A stretch of 64,000 nt of DNA from Azohydromonas aeria (lineage in GTDB: Bacteria; Pseudomonadota; Gammaproteobacteria; Burkholderiales; Burkholderiaceae_C). How positions within the stretch are numbered: position 1 is the stretch's first letter; each line of letters begins with the position of its first letter. This document shows, in pieces, positions 44,072 through 53,001 of this stretch. The translations under genes were made by a program, and so were the position numbers. The notes beneath the pieces were generated by a model, which was not told the origin of the DNA, did not search any database, and worked only from the letters and a program-made list of their open reading frames with translations. Location: positions 1-64,000 of the forward strand of contig NZ_VIDQ01000025.1 of the NCBI RefSeq assembly GCF_009760915.1. Reading direction: 5' to 3'.

Positions 44072-44197
44072 GCCGCTTCCTCCTGCCCGCCACGAGGGAC
44101 AAGGGGGAGCTTCCTCCCGCCGCGCCCCGGACAAAGCTGCGCCCCGGCGCGGTCCAAAGCTCCCTGGGCCGCGCCGCGGGGCGCTGGCATCGTGTCC
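44072..44197 (+). repeat. Upstream element, copy 2
   Basis: This is a longer (126-bp) relative of 42267-42360, with the same order of blocks and an insertion of about 30 bp after CACGAGGGACAA. It ends 34 bp before the metallophosphoesterase start, between that gene and the divergent DJ-1/PfpI gene. Copy 1 also lies in a divergent gap, on the same strand. Confidence 0.6.
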
Positions 44198-44231
44198 TGG
44201 CACCTTGCATTGAGCTGTCAGGACCCGCCGC

Positions 44232-45332
44232 ATGCCGCTGATCTCGACCCTTCCCGATACCCCCCTGGACATCGTTGGCGACGTGCACGGCGAGCACGCC
44301 GCGCTGCTGGCGCTGATGCGGCGGCTGGGCTACGACGGCGCCGGCCGCCATCCGCAGGGGCGGCGCCTGGTGTTCGTGGGCGACCTGTGCGACCGCGGCC
44401 CGGACAGCCCGGCCGTGATCGACCAGGTGCGCCGCATCGTGGAGGGCGGCCACGGCCATGCCGTGCTCGGCAACCACGAGCTCCACCTGCTGCGCGGCGA
44501 GCGGCGCGAGGGCAACGACTGGTTCTGGAACGAGGGCGCGTGGCACGACCACAAGTACCGCCCCTGCGCCGCGCTGCCGGCGCATCGGCGCCGCGAGGTG
44601 ACGGACTTCCTGTCCACGCTGCCGCTGGCGCTGGAGCGCGCCGACCTGCGCGTGGTCCATGCCGCGTGGTACGCGCCGGGCATCGAGGCGCTGCGCGCCG
44701 CGCCGGCAAGCAGCACGCTGGCACAGCAGTTCGACCACTGGGAGGGCGTGTCCGACGCGGCGGTGAGCGACCCTGAGCTGCGCCGCCTCGTCTGCGAGGA
44801 GCTGGCCGAGTGGGGGCGCCACATGCGCAACCCGGACTTCGACATGCCCATGCTGTGGGCGCTGGGCCTGAGCGACGCGCTGTGGCAGATGAGCAACCCG
44901 CTGCGGCCGCTGACCTCCGGCATCGAGCGCGAGGCCGGGCAGCCCTTCTTCAGCAACGGCAAGTGGCGCTTCGCGGAGCGGGTGCGCTGGTGGCTGGAAT
45001 ACGCCGAGGCGGTGCCGGTGGTGGTCGGCCACTACTGGCGGCACTTCCAGGGCACGGGCGCGGAGGTGGCCGGGCTGCCCAGCAGCGACTGCTTCGACGA
45101 CCCCGACGCACTGGCCTGGCACGGGCCGCGGCGCAACGTGTTCTGCGTGGACTTTTCCGTGGGCGCGCGCTTCCTGGAGCGCAACACCGGTGCCCGCCCC
45201 GGCGCGGCCACGCGGCTGGCGGCGCTGCGCTGGCCGGAGCGCTCGCTGGTGTTCGATACCGGCGAGGCGTTCAGCCCGCCGGCCGGGGAGGGCGCCGACG
45301 CGCGGGAGTGGGTCGTGGACGTGCCCTGCTGA
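44232..45332 (+). CDS. Calcineurin-like metallophosphoesterase
   Basis: The product is 366 residues. The PPP-type dimetal motifs are present in order: GDVHGEHAAL (residues 16-25), GDLCDRGPDSP (about 50), LGNHELHL (about 80), then VVHAAWY and VVVGHYWRHFQG. The family includes PrpE-like bis(nucleosyl)-tetraphosphatases and protein phosphatases. The C-terminal ~80 residues (RNVFCVDFSVGARFLERN) add a beta sheet typical of this subfamily. Possible roles are Ap4A hydrolysis or protein dephosphorylation. The gene has no close cotranscribed partner. Confidence 0.85.
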   Translation: MPLISTLPDTPLDIVGDVHGEHAALLALMRRLGYDGAGRHPQGRRLVFVGDLCDRGPDSPAVIDQVRRIVEGGHGHAVLGNHELHLLRGERREGNDWFWNEGAWHDHKYRPCAALPAHRRREVTDFLSTLPLALERADLRVVHAAWYAPGIEALRAAPASSTLAQQFDHWEGVSDAAVSDPELRRLVCEELAEWGRHMRNPDFDMPMLWALGLSDALWQMSNPLRPLTSGIEREAGQPFFSNGKWRFAERVRWWLEYAEAVPVVVGHYWRHFQGTGAEVAGLPSSDCFDDPDALAWHGPRRNVFCVDFSVGARFLERNTGARPGAATRLAALRWPERSLVFDTGEAFSPPAGEGADAREWVVDVPC

Positions 45333-45362
45333 ACCGTTTCAGCGCTTCAGCCCAGGCACCGC

Positions 45363-45869
45363 TCACACCCGCCACGGCGCATCCGGCAGCTCGTTGGGAT
45401 TCGCCTCTCCCGGCCGCAACGGGAAGTGCTCGCGCAGCAGCCCATCGACGGCCTCCACCGCCGCCAGCAGCCCGGCCTCGAACTCCCCGGCGCGGAACTG
45501 CGCGCGCATGCCTTCGAGGATGCGCCGCCACTGGTCGGCGCCCACGCGGCGGTCGATGCCGCGGTCGGCCACGATCTCGATCGCGTGCTCGGCCAGCAGC
45601 ACGTAGATCAGCACGCCGTTGTTGGCCTCGGTGTCCCAGACGCGCAGCTTGCCGAACATCGCCACCGCCCGCTCCCGCGCCGTGGCGCCGCGCCAGAGGT
45701 AGCTCAGCGGCAGCCCGGCCTCCACGCAGACGCGGATCTCGCCGCTGTGCGTGGCTTCGCTCGCGCGCACGCGCTCGCCGATGTGCTCCAGCGCCGCGTC
45801 GCCCAGCGCGCGCTGCGCGTCGCCCTCGTCGAAGAGCCGGTGTTTCAGCAGTCGCAGCACGCGGTTCAT
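45363..45869 (-). CDS. TPM-domain protein (second of pair)
   Basis: The product is 168 residues from ATG 45869, sharing one base with the TGA of the preceding TPM gene (TGATG), so translation is probably coupled. The TPM domain contains HSGEIRVCVEAGLPLSYLWR then GATARERAVAMF, and VLIYVLLAEHAIEIVADRGI. There is no signal peptide; the start is cytosolic (NRVLRLLKHRLF). TPM proteins accompany LemA in many bacteria and in some cases bind acid phosphatase-like substrates; the function is unresolved. Confidence 0.85.
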   Translation of the reverse strand: MNRVLRLLKHRLFDEGDAQRALGDAALEHIGERVRASEATHSGEIRVCVEAGLPLSYLWRGATARERAVAMFGKLRVWDTEANNGVLIYVLLAEHAIEIVADRGIDRRVGADQWRRILEGMRAQFRAGEFEAGLLAAVEAVDGLLREHFPLRPGEANPNELPDAPWRV

Positions 45870-46858
45870 CACCAGCTCCCCGAGGCGCCGCCGCCGCCGA
45901 AACTGCCGCCCCCGCCGGAGCCGAAGCCGCCACCCCCGAAGCCGCCGCCTCCACCGAAGCCGCCCCCGCCGCCGAAGCCGCCGCCGGGGAAGATGATGAA
46001 TGGCGGCCCGCCGCGCCGGCCCCGGCCGCGGCCATGGACACGCCGCCCGGCCGAGCCGATGCCCAGCACGCCCACCAGCACCAGCGCCAGCAGCGCCGCG
46101 GCGCCGGCCAGCAGCAGGCTGCCGCCGAACAGCCAGGCCAGCCCGCCCGCGGCGCCGCCGGTGGCCAGCGAGCCCAGCTTGCGCCCCAGCATCGCGGTCA
46201 GCACCGCGCCGATCACGGGCACGCCGATGAAGAAGAACAGGCCCAGGTCCTGCAGCTGCAGCCCCTGCCCGGCCGCGCCGCGCGGCGGCGTGGAGGTGGA
46301 GCCGGCCCAGCCCCCGGGCGCCGAGGCCGGCGCGGGCAGCTTTTCCGCGCGCACCAGCGCCGCCAGCTCGTCCACGGCGGCGCGCAGCCCGCCGGCGAAG
46401 TCGCCGGCGCGGAAGGCCGGGGTGATGTCGCGGTCGATGACGCGCTTGGCCGCGAGGTCCGGAATCGCCCCCTCCAGCGCCTTGGCCACCTCGATGCGCA
46501 CGCGCCGGTCGTTCTTGGCCACGACCAGCAGCAGCCCGTCGCCCACGTCGCGGCGGCCGATCTTCCAGGTGTCGGCCACGCGGAAGGCGTAGCTGGCGAT
46601 GTCCTCCGGCGCCGTGGTGGGCACCATCAGGATGACGAGCTGGGTGCCGGCCTCGCGCTCGAAGTCGGCAAGCTGCGCCTCCAGCGCCTGGCGCTGCGGC
46701 GCGCCGAGCGTGCCGGTCTGGTCGGTGACGCGGGCCGTGAGCGGCGGCACGGGCAGCACGTCCTGCGCGGCGGCGCGGCCGGGCGCCAGCGCCAGCAGCG
46801 CGGCGATCAGCGCCAGCAGCACGGCCAGCGCCGGCGCGGCGTGGAGCAGGCGGCGCAT
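45869..46858 (-). CDS. TPM-domain membrane protein with Gly-rich tail (YgcG-like)
   Basis: The product is 329 residues from ATG 46858. A signal peptide ([20 protein letters not shown]...) precedes a periplasmic TPM domain ([40 protein letters not shown]). Two or three transmembrane segments follow near 215-275. The tail is almost pure Gly/Phe ([13 protein letters not shown]) and ends GGASGSW, as in the YgcG/TPM family. It stands 16 bp after lemA. The pairing with LemA is a conserved theme, and a role in envelope or stress biology is assumed. Confidence 0.88.
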   Translation of the reverse strand: MRRLLHAAPALAVLLALIAALLALAPGRAAAQDVLPVPPLTARVTDQTGTLGAPQRQALEAQLADFEREAGTQLVILMVPTTAPEDIASYAFRVADTWKIGRRDVGDGLLLVVAKNDRRVRIEVAKALEGAIPDLAAKRVIDRDITPAFRAGDFAGGLRAAVDELAALVRAEKLPAPASAPGGWAGSTSTPPRGAAGQGLQLQDLGLFFFIGVPVIGAVLTAMLGRKLGSLATGGAAGGLAWLFGGSLLLAGAAALLALVLVGVLGIGSAGRRVHGRGRGRRGGPPFIIFPGGGFGGGGGFGGGGGFGGGGFGSGGGGSFGGGGASGSW

Positions 46859-46874
46859 GGCGGCTCCCTTCCCG

Positions 46875-47501
46875 TCAGCGCGAGGCCGGTGCGGCCGGCG
46901 GCGTGGGCGCCGCGCCACCGCCAAAGTCGACGGTCGGCGGCCGCGAGATTTCCGCTTCGTTCTGCACGGTGAAGCTGGCCTTGGGCTCGTAGCCCATGAC
47001 CTTGGCCGTGAGGTTGGTCGGGAAGCTGCGCGCCAGCACGTTGTAGTCGGTGACCGTCTTGATGTAGCGGTTGCGCGCCACGGTGATGCGGTTCTCGGTG
47101 CCCTCGAGCTGCACGCGCAGATCCTGGAAGCCGCGATTCGCCTTCAGGTCCGGGTAGCGCTCGCTCACCGCCAGCAGCCGGGACAGGGCACCGGACAGCT
47201 CCCCCTGCGCCGCCTGGAAGCGCTGCAGCGCCGCCGGGTCGTTGAGCGTCTCGGGCGTGACCTGCACGCTGGTCGCGCGGGCGCGCGCCTCGATCACGCG
47301 CGTGAGCGTTTCCTGCTCGAAGTTGGCCTCGCCGCGCACGGTGTTGACGATGTTCGGGATCAGGTCGGCGCGGCGCTGGTACTGGTTGAGCACCTCGGCC
47401 CAGGCCGCCTTGCTCTCCTCGTCGAGCCGCTGGAAGTCGTTGTAGCCGCAGCCCGAGAGCAGCAGGGCGAACAGCAGGGCCAGCAGGCGGCGCAGGTACA
47501 T
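46875..47501 (-). CDS. lemA: LemA family lipoprotein
   Basis: The product is 208 residues from ATG 47501 ([18 protein letters not shown]). This start is chosen over ATG 47507 because GGAGG (47509-47513) is 7 nt from 47501 but only 1 nt from 47507. The lipobox LLSGC gives a lipid-anchored N-terminus. The body is a helical bundle with the LemA core [20 protein letters not shown] and [20 protein letters not shown]. It heads the lemA-TPM-TPM operon. Confidence 0.92.
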   Translation of the reverse strand: MYLRRLLALLFALLLSGCGYNDFQRLDEESKAAWAEVLNQYQRRADLIPNIVNTVRGEANFEQETLTRVIEARARATSVQVTPETLNDPAALQRFQAAQGELSGALSRLLAVSERYPDLKANRGFQDLRVQLEGTENRITVARNRYIKTVTDYNVLARSFPTNLTAKVMGYEPKASFTVQNEAEISRPPTVDFGGGAAPTPPAAPASR

Positions 47502-47579
47502 GTCCATTCCTCCGTGAAGGGATTTGCGGGGGATGCTATCCCAGCACGTGGTGCGCCCGGGAGGGGGATGGCGCGGCGG

Positions 47580-47585
47580 GATAAT
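47580..47585 (+). promoter_or_regulatory. -10-like hexamer six nucleotides before the hemE start
   Basis: GATAAT (47580-47585) then CGCGGG and ATG at 47592 repeats the arrangement seen at metH (TACAAT, TGCGGG, ATG). A start site 6-7 nt after the -10 would coincide with the start codon. No Shine-Dalgarno sequence is evident between them. Confidence 0.4.
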
Positions 47586-47591
47586 CGCGGG

Positions 47592-48695
47592 ATGACCGCA
47601 CCGCTCGCCAACGACACCTTCCTGCGCGCCTGCCTGCGCCAGCCCACCGACTACACGCCCGTGTGGCTGATGCGCCAGGCCGGGCGCTACCTGCCCGAGT
47701 ACTGCGCCACGCGCGCGCGGGCCGGCAGCTTCATGGGCCTGGCGACCAACCCGGCCTTCGCCACCGAGGTCACGCTGCAGCCCCTCGACCGCTACGCGCT
47801 CGACGCCGCGATCCTGTTCAGCGACATCCTGACCGTGCCCGACGCGATGGGCCTGGGCCTGAGCTTCGCCGCCGGCGAGGGCCCGCGCTTCGCCACGCCG
47901 GTGCGCGACGAGGCCGCGGTGATGAAGCTCGAAGTGCCCGACATGGCCAAGCTGCAGTACGTCTTCGACGCGGTCAGATCCATCCGCAAGGCGCTGGGCG
48001 GGCGCGTGCCGCTGATCGGCTTCTCCGGCAGCCCCTGGACGCTGGCCTGCTACATGGTCGAGGGCTCGGGCAGCGACGACTACCGGCTGGTCAAGTCGAT
48101 GATGTATGCGCGAGCGGACCTGATGCACCGCATCCTCTCGCTCAACGCCGACACCGTGGCCGCCTACCTCAACGCGCAGATCGACGCCGGCGCGCAGGCC
48201 GTGATGGTGTTCGACAGCTGGGGCGGGGTGCTGGCCGACGGCCCGTTCCAGGAGTTCAGCCTGGCCTACACGCAGCGCGTGCTGCGGCAGCTCAAGCGCG
48301 AGCACGATGGCCAGCGCATCCCGCATATCGTCTTCACCAAGGGCGGCGGCCTGTGGCTGGAAAACATGCTCGAAGGCGAGGCGGTGCCCGACGTGCTGGG
48401 CGTGGACTGGACGGTGAACCTGGCGCAGGCGCGCAAGCGCGTGGGCGACCGCGTCGCGCTGCAGGGCAACCTCGACCCCAACGTGCTGTTCGCCCCGCCG
48501 GCCGCGATCGAGGCCGAGGCCAAGCGCGTGCTGGACAGCTTCGGCCACCCGCAACGCGCCGACGGCACCTTCGGCGGCCACGTCTTCAACCTCGGCCACG
48601 GCATCAGCCAGTACACGCCGCCGGAGCACGTGCAGGTGCTGGTGGACACGGTGCACGCGCACTCGCGCCGGCTGCGCGCCGCCGCCGCGGCTTGA
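47592..48695 (+). CDS. hemE: Uroporphyrinogen decarboxylase
   Basis: The product is 367 residues. Both family signatures are present: [15 protein letters not shown] and [16 protein letters not shown]. The catalytic region with [15 protein letters not shown] (the Asp that binds the tetrapyrrole) and [13 protein letters not shown], and the C-terminal [16 protein letters not shown], are also intact. It decarboxylates the four acetate groups of uroporphyrinogen III to give coproporphyrinogen III in haem synthesis. It is divergent from lemA and lies upstream of priA. Confidence 0.97.
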   Translation: MTAPLANDTFLRACLRQPTDYTPVWLMRQAGRYLPEYCATRARAGSFMGLATNPAFATEVTLQPLDRYALDAAILFSDILTVPDAMGLGLSFAAGEGPRFATPVRDEAAVMKLEVPDMAKLQYVFDAVRSIRKALGGRVPLIGFSGSPWTLACYMVEGSGSDDYRLVKSMMYARADLMHRILSLNADTVAAYLNAQIDAGAQAVMVFDSWGGVLADGPFQEFSLAYTQRVLRQLKREHDGQRIPHIVFTKGGGLWLENMLEGEAVPDVLGVDWTVNLAQARKRVGDRVALQGNLDPNVLFAPPAAIEAEAKRVLDSFGHPQRADGTFGGHVFNLGHGISQYTPPEHVQVLVDTVHAHSRRLRAAAAA

Positions 48696-48745
48696 GGCCG
48701 GCGCCTTCGCCCCGACCTGAATCCCTGGCCTGCCTCCCGTGACAG

Positions 48746-48763
48746 GGCCGCCGCGAGGCGGCC
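48746..48763 (+). terminator. Weak hairpin after hemE
   Basis: GGCCGCC (48746-48752) pairs with GGCGGCC (48757-48763) around a 4-nt loop. Only two T follow directly, so it is a weak terminator. The rest of the 300-bp hemE-priA gap holds a doubled GCGCCGCCGGAA (about 48813 and 48838), a near DnaA box TTGTCCACG at 48785, and the box at 48972. Confidence 0.5.
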
Positions 48764-48971
48764 TTGATCATTGGGGCTTGACACTTGTCCACGGAAGCAG
48801 TTCTGCGATCTGGCGCCGCCGGAAGCATCATTTCCAGCGCCGCCGGAATTGCGGAATCGCGATAAACCGTTGACGCGATTGATGAATTTCACCGTGTTGC
48901 CTTCCTTGGCACGCTGAAGTCCCGCGCTGCGCACAGGCTGTGAACGGCCGGCGCGCAGCTTTCCCACAAAG

Positions 48972-48980
48972 TTATCCACA
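48972..48980 (+). promoter_or_regulatory. Perfect DnaA box (TTATCCACA) upstream of priA
   Basis: TTATCCACA is the strongest E. coli-type DnaA box. It sits 15 bp before the priA start and is preceded by TTTCCCACAAAG, the same layout (degenerate box, AAG, box) as the modules between priA and rep. Confidence 0.6.
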
Positions 48981-48995
48981 GGCGTTCCGGCATCC

Positions 48996-51137
48996 ATGAC
49001 ACAGCGGCTGGCAGTGGCGGTCGAGGCTCCGCAGTACAGCGGCCTGGGCGGGCTGCTGGATTACGTGCACGCGGATGCGCTCGCGCCCGGCAGCCTGGTA
49101 CGCGTGCCGCTGGGCCGGCGCGAGGTGCCGGGGCTGGTCTGGGAGCTGCCGGCGGGTGCCGCGCAGGAGGAGGGCGCGCTGCCCGACGACGCGCTGCGCC
49201 CGGTGGCGCAGGTGCTGGCGTCACTGCCGCCGCTGTCGGGCGCGTGGCGGCGGCTGGTCGGCTTTGCCGCCGCCTACTACCAGCGCGGGCTGGGCGAGGT
49301 GGCGCTGTCGGTGCTGCCGCCCGAGCTGCGCAAGCTCGACGACGCGAAGCTGGCCAGGCGCATCGCCAAGCTGCGCAAGGCGGCAGAAACGGGCGCTGTG
49401 GATGACGCGCCGGCCGAAGACGACGAGGCCGAATCGGCAGAGCCTGCAAATCCGGCGCCGCAGGCGAAGGCGGACATGGCGGGCGAGGGCGGCCGCGCCG
49501 CGCCGGCGCTGACGCCCGACCAGCAGGCCGCCGTCGAGGCCGTGACCGCCGCCGGCGCGCAGGGCACCTACCTGCTGCAGGGCGTCACCGGCAGCGGCAA
49601 GACCGAGGTTTATCTGCAGGCCGCGGCGCACGCGCTGGCGGCGGGACGCCAGGCGCTGGTCCTGGTGCCGGAGATCAACCTCACGCCGCAGCTCGAAGCG
49701 CGCTTTGCCGAGCGCTTCAAGGGCCGGCGCCTCGTCTCGCTGCACAGCGGCCTGACGCCGGCGCAGCGATTGAAAAACTGGCTGCTGGCACACCTGGGGC
49801 TGGCCGACCTGGTGCTGGGCACGCGGCTGGCGGTGTTCGCCTCGCTGCCGCGGCTGGGCCTGGTCGTGGTGGACGAGGAGCACGACCCCTCCTACAAGCA
49901 GCAGGAAGGCGCGCGCTACTCGGCGCGCGACCTGGCCGTCTACCGCGGCCGGCTGGAGGGCACCCCGGTGCTGCTGGGCTCGGCCACGCCCTCGCTGGAG
50001 AGCTGGCAGCACGCGCAGCAGGGCAAGTACAAGCGCCTCGACTTGGCCTCGCGCATCGGCGGCGGCGCGCTGCCGGCGGTGAAGCTGGTGGACATGAACC
50101 AGCTGCCGCGCGCGCATGGCGTGACGGTGGCGCTGTCGCCGCAGCTGGTGGACGCGCTGCGCGAGCGGCTGGCGCTGGGCGAGCAGAGCCTGCTGTTCCT
50201 GAACCGCCGCGGCTACGCGCCGGTGCTGCACTGCACCGAGTGCGGCTGGAAGAGCGGCTGCCCGCACTGCAGCGCCTGGCGCGTGTTCCACCGCGGCGAC
50301 CGCACGCTGCGCTGCCACCACTGCGGCTTCACCGAGCGCGTGCCGCGCGCCTGCCCGCAGTGCGGCAACCTCGACCTGCAGCCGTTGGGCCGGGGCACCG
50401 AGCGGCTGGAGGAGCAGATCGCGCAGGCGCTGCCCGGCGCGCGCGTGGCGCGCATCGACGCCGACAGCACCCGCGCCGCCGGCGCGCTGCAGGAGCGGCT
50501 GGCGGCGGTGCACGCCGGCGAGGTGGACGTGCTGGTGGGCACGCAGATGGTGGCCAAGGGCCACGATTTCAGAAGCATCACGCTGGTGGCGGCGGTCAAC
50601 CCCGACGGCGCCTTGTTCGCCAGCGATTTCCGGGCGCCGGAGCGCCTGTTCGCGCTGCTGATGCAGGCCGCGGGCCGGGCCGGGCGCGACGCGCGCCGGG
50701 CTTCGCGCAGCGAGATGTGGCTGCAGACCTGGCACCCCACGCACCCGCTCTACGCCGCGCTGCGCCGGCACGACTTCGACAGCTTCGCCGCCTCGCAGCT
50801 GGCCGAGCGCCAGGGCGCCGGGCTGCCGCCGTTCTCGCACCTGGCGCTGCTGCGCGCCGAGGCGCGCACGGTGGAGGCGGCCACCGCCTTCCTGGACGAC
50901 GCGGCGGCCCAGGCGGGCGACATCGCGGAAGCGGCGGAAGTGCTGATCTACCCGGCCGTGCCGCCGCCGGTGGCGCGCGTGGCCGACGTGGAGCGCATGC
51001 AGATGCTGCTGGAATCACCCTCGCGCGCGGCGCTGCAGCGGCTGCTGGCGCAGTGGCTGCCGCGGCTGCAGGTGCTGCGCGCGGCGCACAAGGGGCTGAT
51101 CCGCTGGGCGGTGGATGTGGATCCGCTGGGGATTTGA
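48996..51137 (+). CDS. priA: Primosomal protein N' (PriA helicase)
   Basis: The product is 713 residues (E. coli 732). An N-terminal 3'-DNA-binding domain (LDYVHADALAPGSLVRVPLG) is followed by an acidic Ala/Glu linker (about 125-165). The helicase core has Walker A VTGSGKTEVYLQ and the DEAH-like VVDEEHDPSYKQQEG. Eight zinc-binding cysteines appear as CTECGWKSGCPHC and CHHCGFTERVPRACPQCG, and helicase motifs V/VI in GTQMVAKGHDF and AGRAGRDARR. PriA reloads the replisome at stalled or recombination-derived forks. The DnaA box upstream and the repeat array downstream make its context unusual. Confidence 0.96.
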   Translation: MTQRLAVAVEAPQYSGLGGLLDYVHADALAPGSLVRVPLGRREVPGLVWELPAGAAQEEGALPDDALRPVAQVLASLPPLSGAWRRLVGFAAAYYQRGLGEVALSVLPPELRKLDDAKLARRIAKLRKAAETGAVDDAPAEDDEAESAEPANPAPQAKADMAGEGGRAAPALTPDQQAAVEAVTAAGAQGTYLLQGVTGSGKTEVYLQAAAHALAAGRQALVLVPEINLTPQLEARFAERFKGRRLVSLHSGLTPAQRLKNWLLAHLGLADLVLGTRLAVFASLPRLGLVVVDEEHDPSYKQQEGARYSARDLAVYRGRLEGTPVLLGSATPSLESWQHAQQGKYKRLDLASRIGGGALPAVKLVDMNQLPRAHGVTVALSPQLVDALRERLALGEQSLLFLNRRGYAPVLHCTECGWKSGCPHCSAWRVFHRGDRTLRCHHCGFTERVPRACPQCGNLDLQPLGRGTERLEEQIAQALPGARVARIDADSTRAAGALQERLAAVHAGEVDVLVGTQMVAKGHDFRSITLVAAVNPDGALFASDFRAPERLFALLMQAAGRAGRDARRASRSEMWLQTWHPTHPLYAALRRHDFDSFAASQLAERQGAGLPPFSHLALLRAEARTVEAATAFLDDAAAQAGDIAEAAEVLIYPAVPPPVARVADVERMQMLLESPSRAALQRLLAQWLPRLQVLRAAHKGLIRWAVDVDPLGI

Positions 51138-51523
51138 GGGGCCCGCGAGCGGCGGCATGTCCCTGCGAGCTATGCGCCGCCTGCGATGCCGAGGTGAGAC
51201 AGGCGCTCACCAGCAGGCGCAATTTGAGCAACCGGCTGTAGCGGACTGGACGCCGGCAACCTGTTGCCGCCGCCCGGCGCGCGGTGTTGCCTCTTTGCGC
51301 AGCAGTGGCCCGCCGCCCCGGCGCATCAAGCACTTGGCTTCCCCGCCAGCAGCTTGACCACAGAGTTGTCCACAGATTTCGTGGACGGATTGCAAAATGC
51401 GGCCCGGATTAGCCCCTTGCGCCGTTTCCTTCACGCGGCGCATGAGGCTGATGTCACAAACCGGCCCACGCGGCAACTGCTTGACACCAGTGCGGCGCCG
51501 TGCTGCAGGCCATCGCCGGACTT

Positions 51524-51539
51524 GACAAGCCGGCTTGTC
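51524..51539. repeat. Perfect 16-bp palindrome GACAAGCCGGCTTGTC
   Basis: Both halves match without mismatch. It lies between the first and second modules of the array and includes TTGTCC, the first six bases of the DnaA-box form used here. Confidence 0.7.
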
Positions 51540-52242
51540 CCCACCCCGGAACGCGCATGCCGTCGCCGAGGCGACGCCGCGAAGCGCACCGCCCCGGTGC
51601 GTGGGAAACGTTGTAAACCCTTGATCCACAACATTTATCCAGCCTGTGCACAGAGCGCATGCGAGCGTTCACCCTCCTGACGCGACAAGCACTTGCAGCA
51701 CAGTCCTGCGCTTTGACCACAAAGTTGTCCACAGCAGGCACGCTGGGAGATGGAGAACTCGGCTCATCGAGCTTGTAACAAGATGGGCGTGTTTTCCTGT
51801 CATCGGCCCGTGCCGCGGCGCTCCGGACGCGCGCCGGCCGGTTGGGGGCCAGTCTGGGGCTTGTCCACCGCCGCTCATGCGCCAAGTGCTTGATTCATAT
51901 GAAATACCTGGCCACTGCTCAATAAATGGGCAGTGTGGGCGCGGCCTTACGTCATCAAGCACTTGCAGCACTCATCGGCAGCTTGCGCACCGACTTGTCC
52001 ACAGATTCGGTGCACAGGCACGGCAGGCGGGATAACTCCTTCCGGCTCGCCACAGCGGTCGCGGCAAATAGCAGCGGACCCCCGGCGGCGATATTGGCAA
52101 TCTCACCGGCACGGAGTTTGGTAATTGCCGGAGCGGCGGCACGGATCGACGCGGCATTTATCCCCAGCGGCGCCCGGCTCACGCATGCTGCCGGCGTTTG
52201 TTCTGCACTCTCCACGGCATTCCCGCAGGTTCCAGACGGAAA

Positions 52243-52332
52243 GCGCCAAGTGCTTGATTCATAACGGTTTGTGCCGGCTGCCCAAGGGCCGGGCAGAGGA
52301 GGGAGAGCGCTGTGGAATCAAGCACTTGGCGC
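52243..52332. repeat. 18-bp perfect inverted repeat around module 4
   Basis: GCGCCAAGTGCTTGATTC (52243-52260) is the exact reverse complement of GAATCAAGCACTTGGCGC (52315-52332), with 54 bp between. The right arm is the decamer of module 4, directly followed by its two boxes. A similar but shorter pair (12 bp) joins 51883-51894 to 51954-51965 around module 3, whose spacer also has CACTGC/GCAGTG arms. Confidence 0.85.
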
Positions 52333-53001
52333 CGTCATCGGCAGCTTGCCCACAAAGTTGTCCACAGCTTCGGTGGACAGCCGGAAAAAGCGGCGCGCCG
52401 CAAGCACTTGGCGCGCGTTGCTCACGTCGCGTCGCGCACCGGCCGTGGCCTGGTGCAGGGTTTCCCGGGCGTTTCCGGCCCGTGCCGGCAAGCGGCGGCG
52501 GAGCGGCGCGCATCGGCACGGGGCGGCCAGCCGTGGAATATCGCACCCGGGGCGCCGGGGGCGAAGCCGTGAAATTCGAGGCGGCCGCCCCGGCGCCGCG
52601 GATTCCCGGTGGCGCGGCCGGCGACGGAATATGCCGGCGCCGCGCCCAGGCCCGCGGCGGCGCACGCCCGGGAAATCGGCGTGGTGCGAGCCCTGTGGGC
52701 GCCATCGACCGCGCGGCGGCCGGGCGCGGCGCCGGCGGATCGCCACGCTTCAGTGAAAACCCCAGGGCGCTGCGCGCGTTGCCGGCCAGCCACAGCCGCG
52801 GCGGAGTCGCCGTGCCGGGTCGCGCCTACACCATGCCGGCCGGCGGCGTGACGGGCGACGCGGCCGGCGCGGCGGCCGCGTCGGACTTGGCCGCCGGCGG
52901 CAGGCGGCGTGGCTATCATGCGCGCCGCTTTCGCCTTGCCGGCCGTGCGTTCGCCGCGGCCCCGCGCCTCGCGCGCCCCCTGTGCTCCCTTTTTCCGTTC
53001 C

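Larger units (their letters stand above)
51327..52410. repeat. Array of decamer/DnaA-box modules between priA and rep
   Basis: Four forward modules begin with CAAGCACTTG at 51327, 51686, 51956 and 52319. In all four, a degenerate box follows at offset +27 (TTGACCACA, TTGACCACA, TTGCGCACC, TTGCCCACA) and a perfect TTGTCCACA at offset +39 (51366, 51725, 51995, 52358), always continued by G. In the first and fourth modules GTCCAC pairs with GTGGAC a few bases later. Inverted decamers (CAAGTGCTTG) occur at 51883 and 52247, and a solo forward copy at 52401. Further near boxes include TGATCCACA (51622), TTGTCCACC (51861) and TTATCCCCA (52158). TTGTCCACA is the preferred DnaA box in GC-rich bacteria such as Streptomyces. 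The whole 51138-53001 interval has no supportable gene. Confidence 0.85.

Noticed and set aside
45880-46010. Tandem DNA repeat (CCGCCGCC tracts) at the end of the TPM gene
   Set aside because: It encodes the Gly/Phe-rich tail usual for this family, so coding explains it.
51327-52410. CRISPR array
   Set aside because: Only four units with irregular distances of 270-363 bp, and internal structure unlike repeat-spacer units; no cas genes.
51207-52746. Several 80-150-codon frames on both strands in the priA-rep interval
   Set aside because: Products are Arg/Ala/Pro-rich without domains, overlap each other and run through the repeat modules; they look like chance frames in GC-rich DNA.
51138-53001. 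Reading the priA-rep interval as the main chromosomal origin (oriC)
   Set aside because: No dnaA, dnaN, gyrB, rpmH, gidA or parAB gene is near, no AT-rich unwinding stretch is visible, and genes on both sides run in the same direction. A regulatory or titration site fits better.
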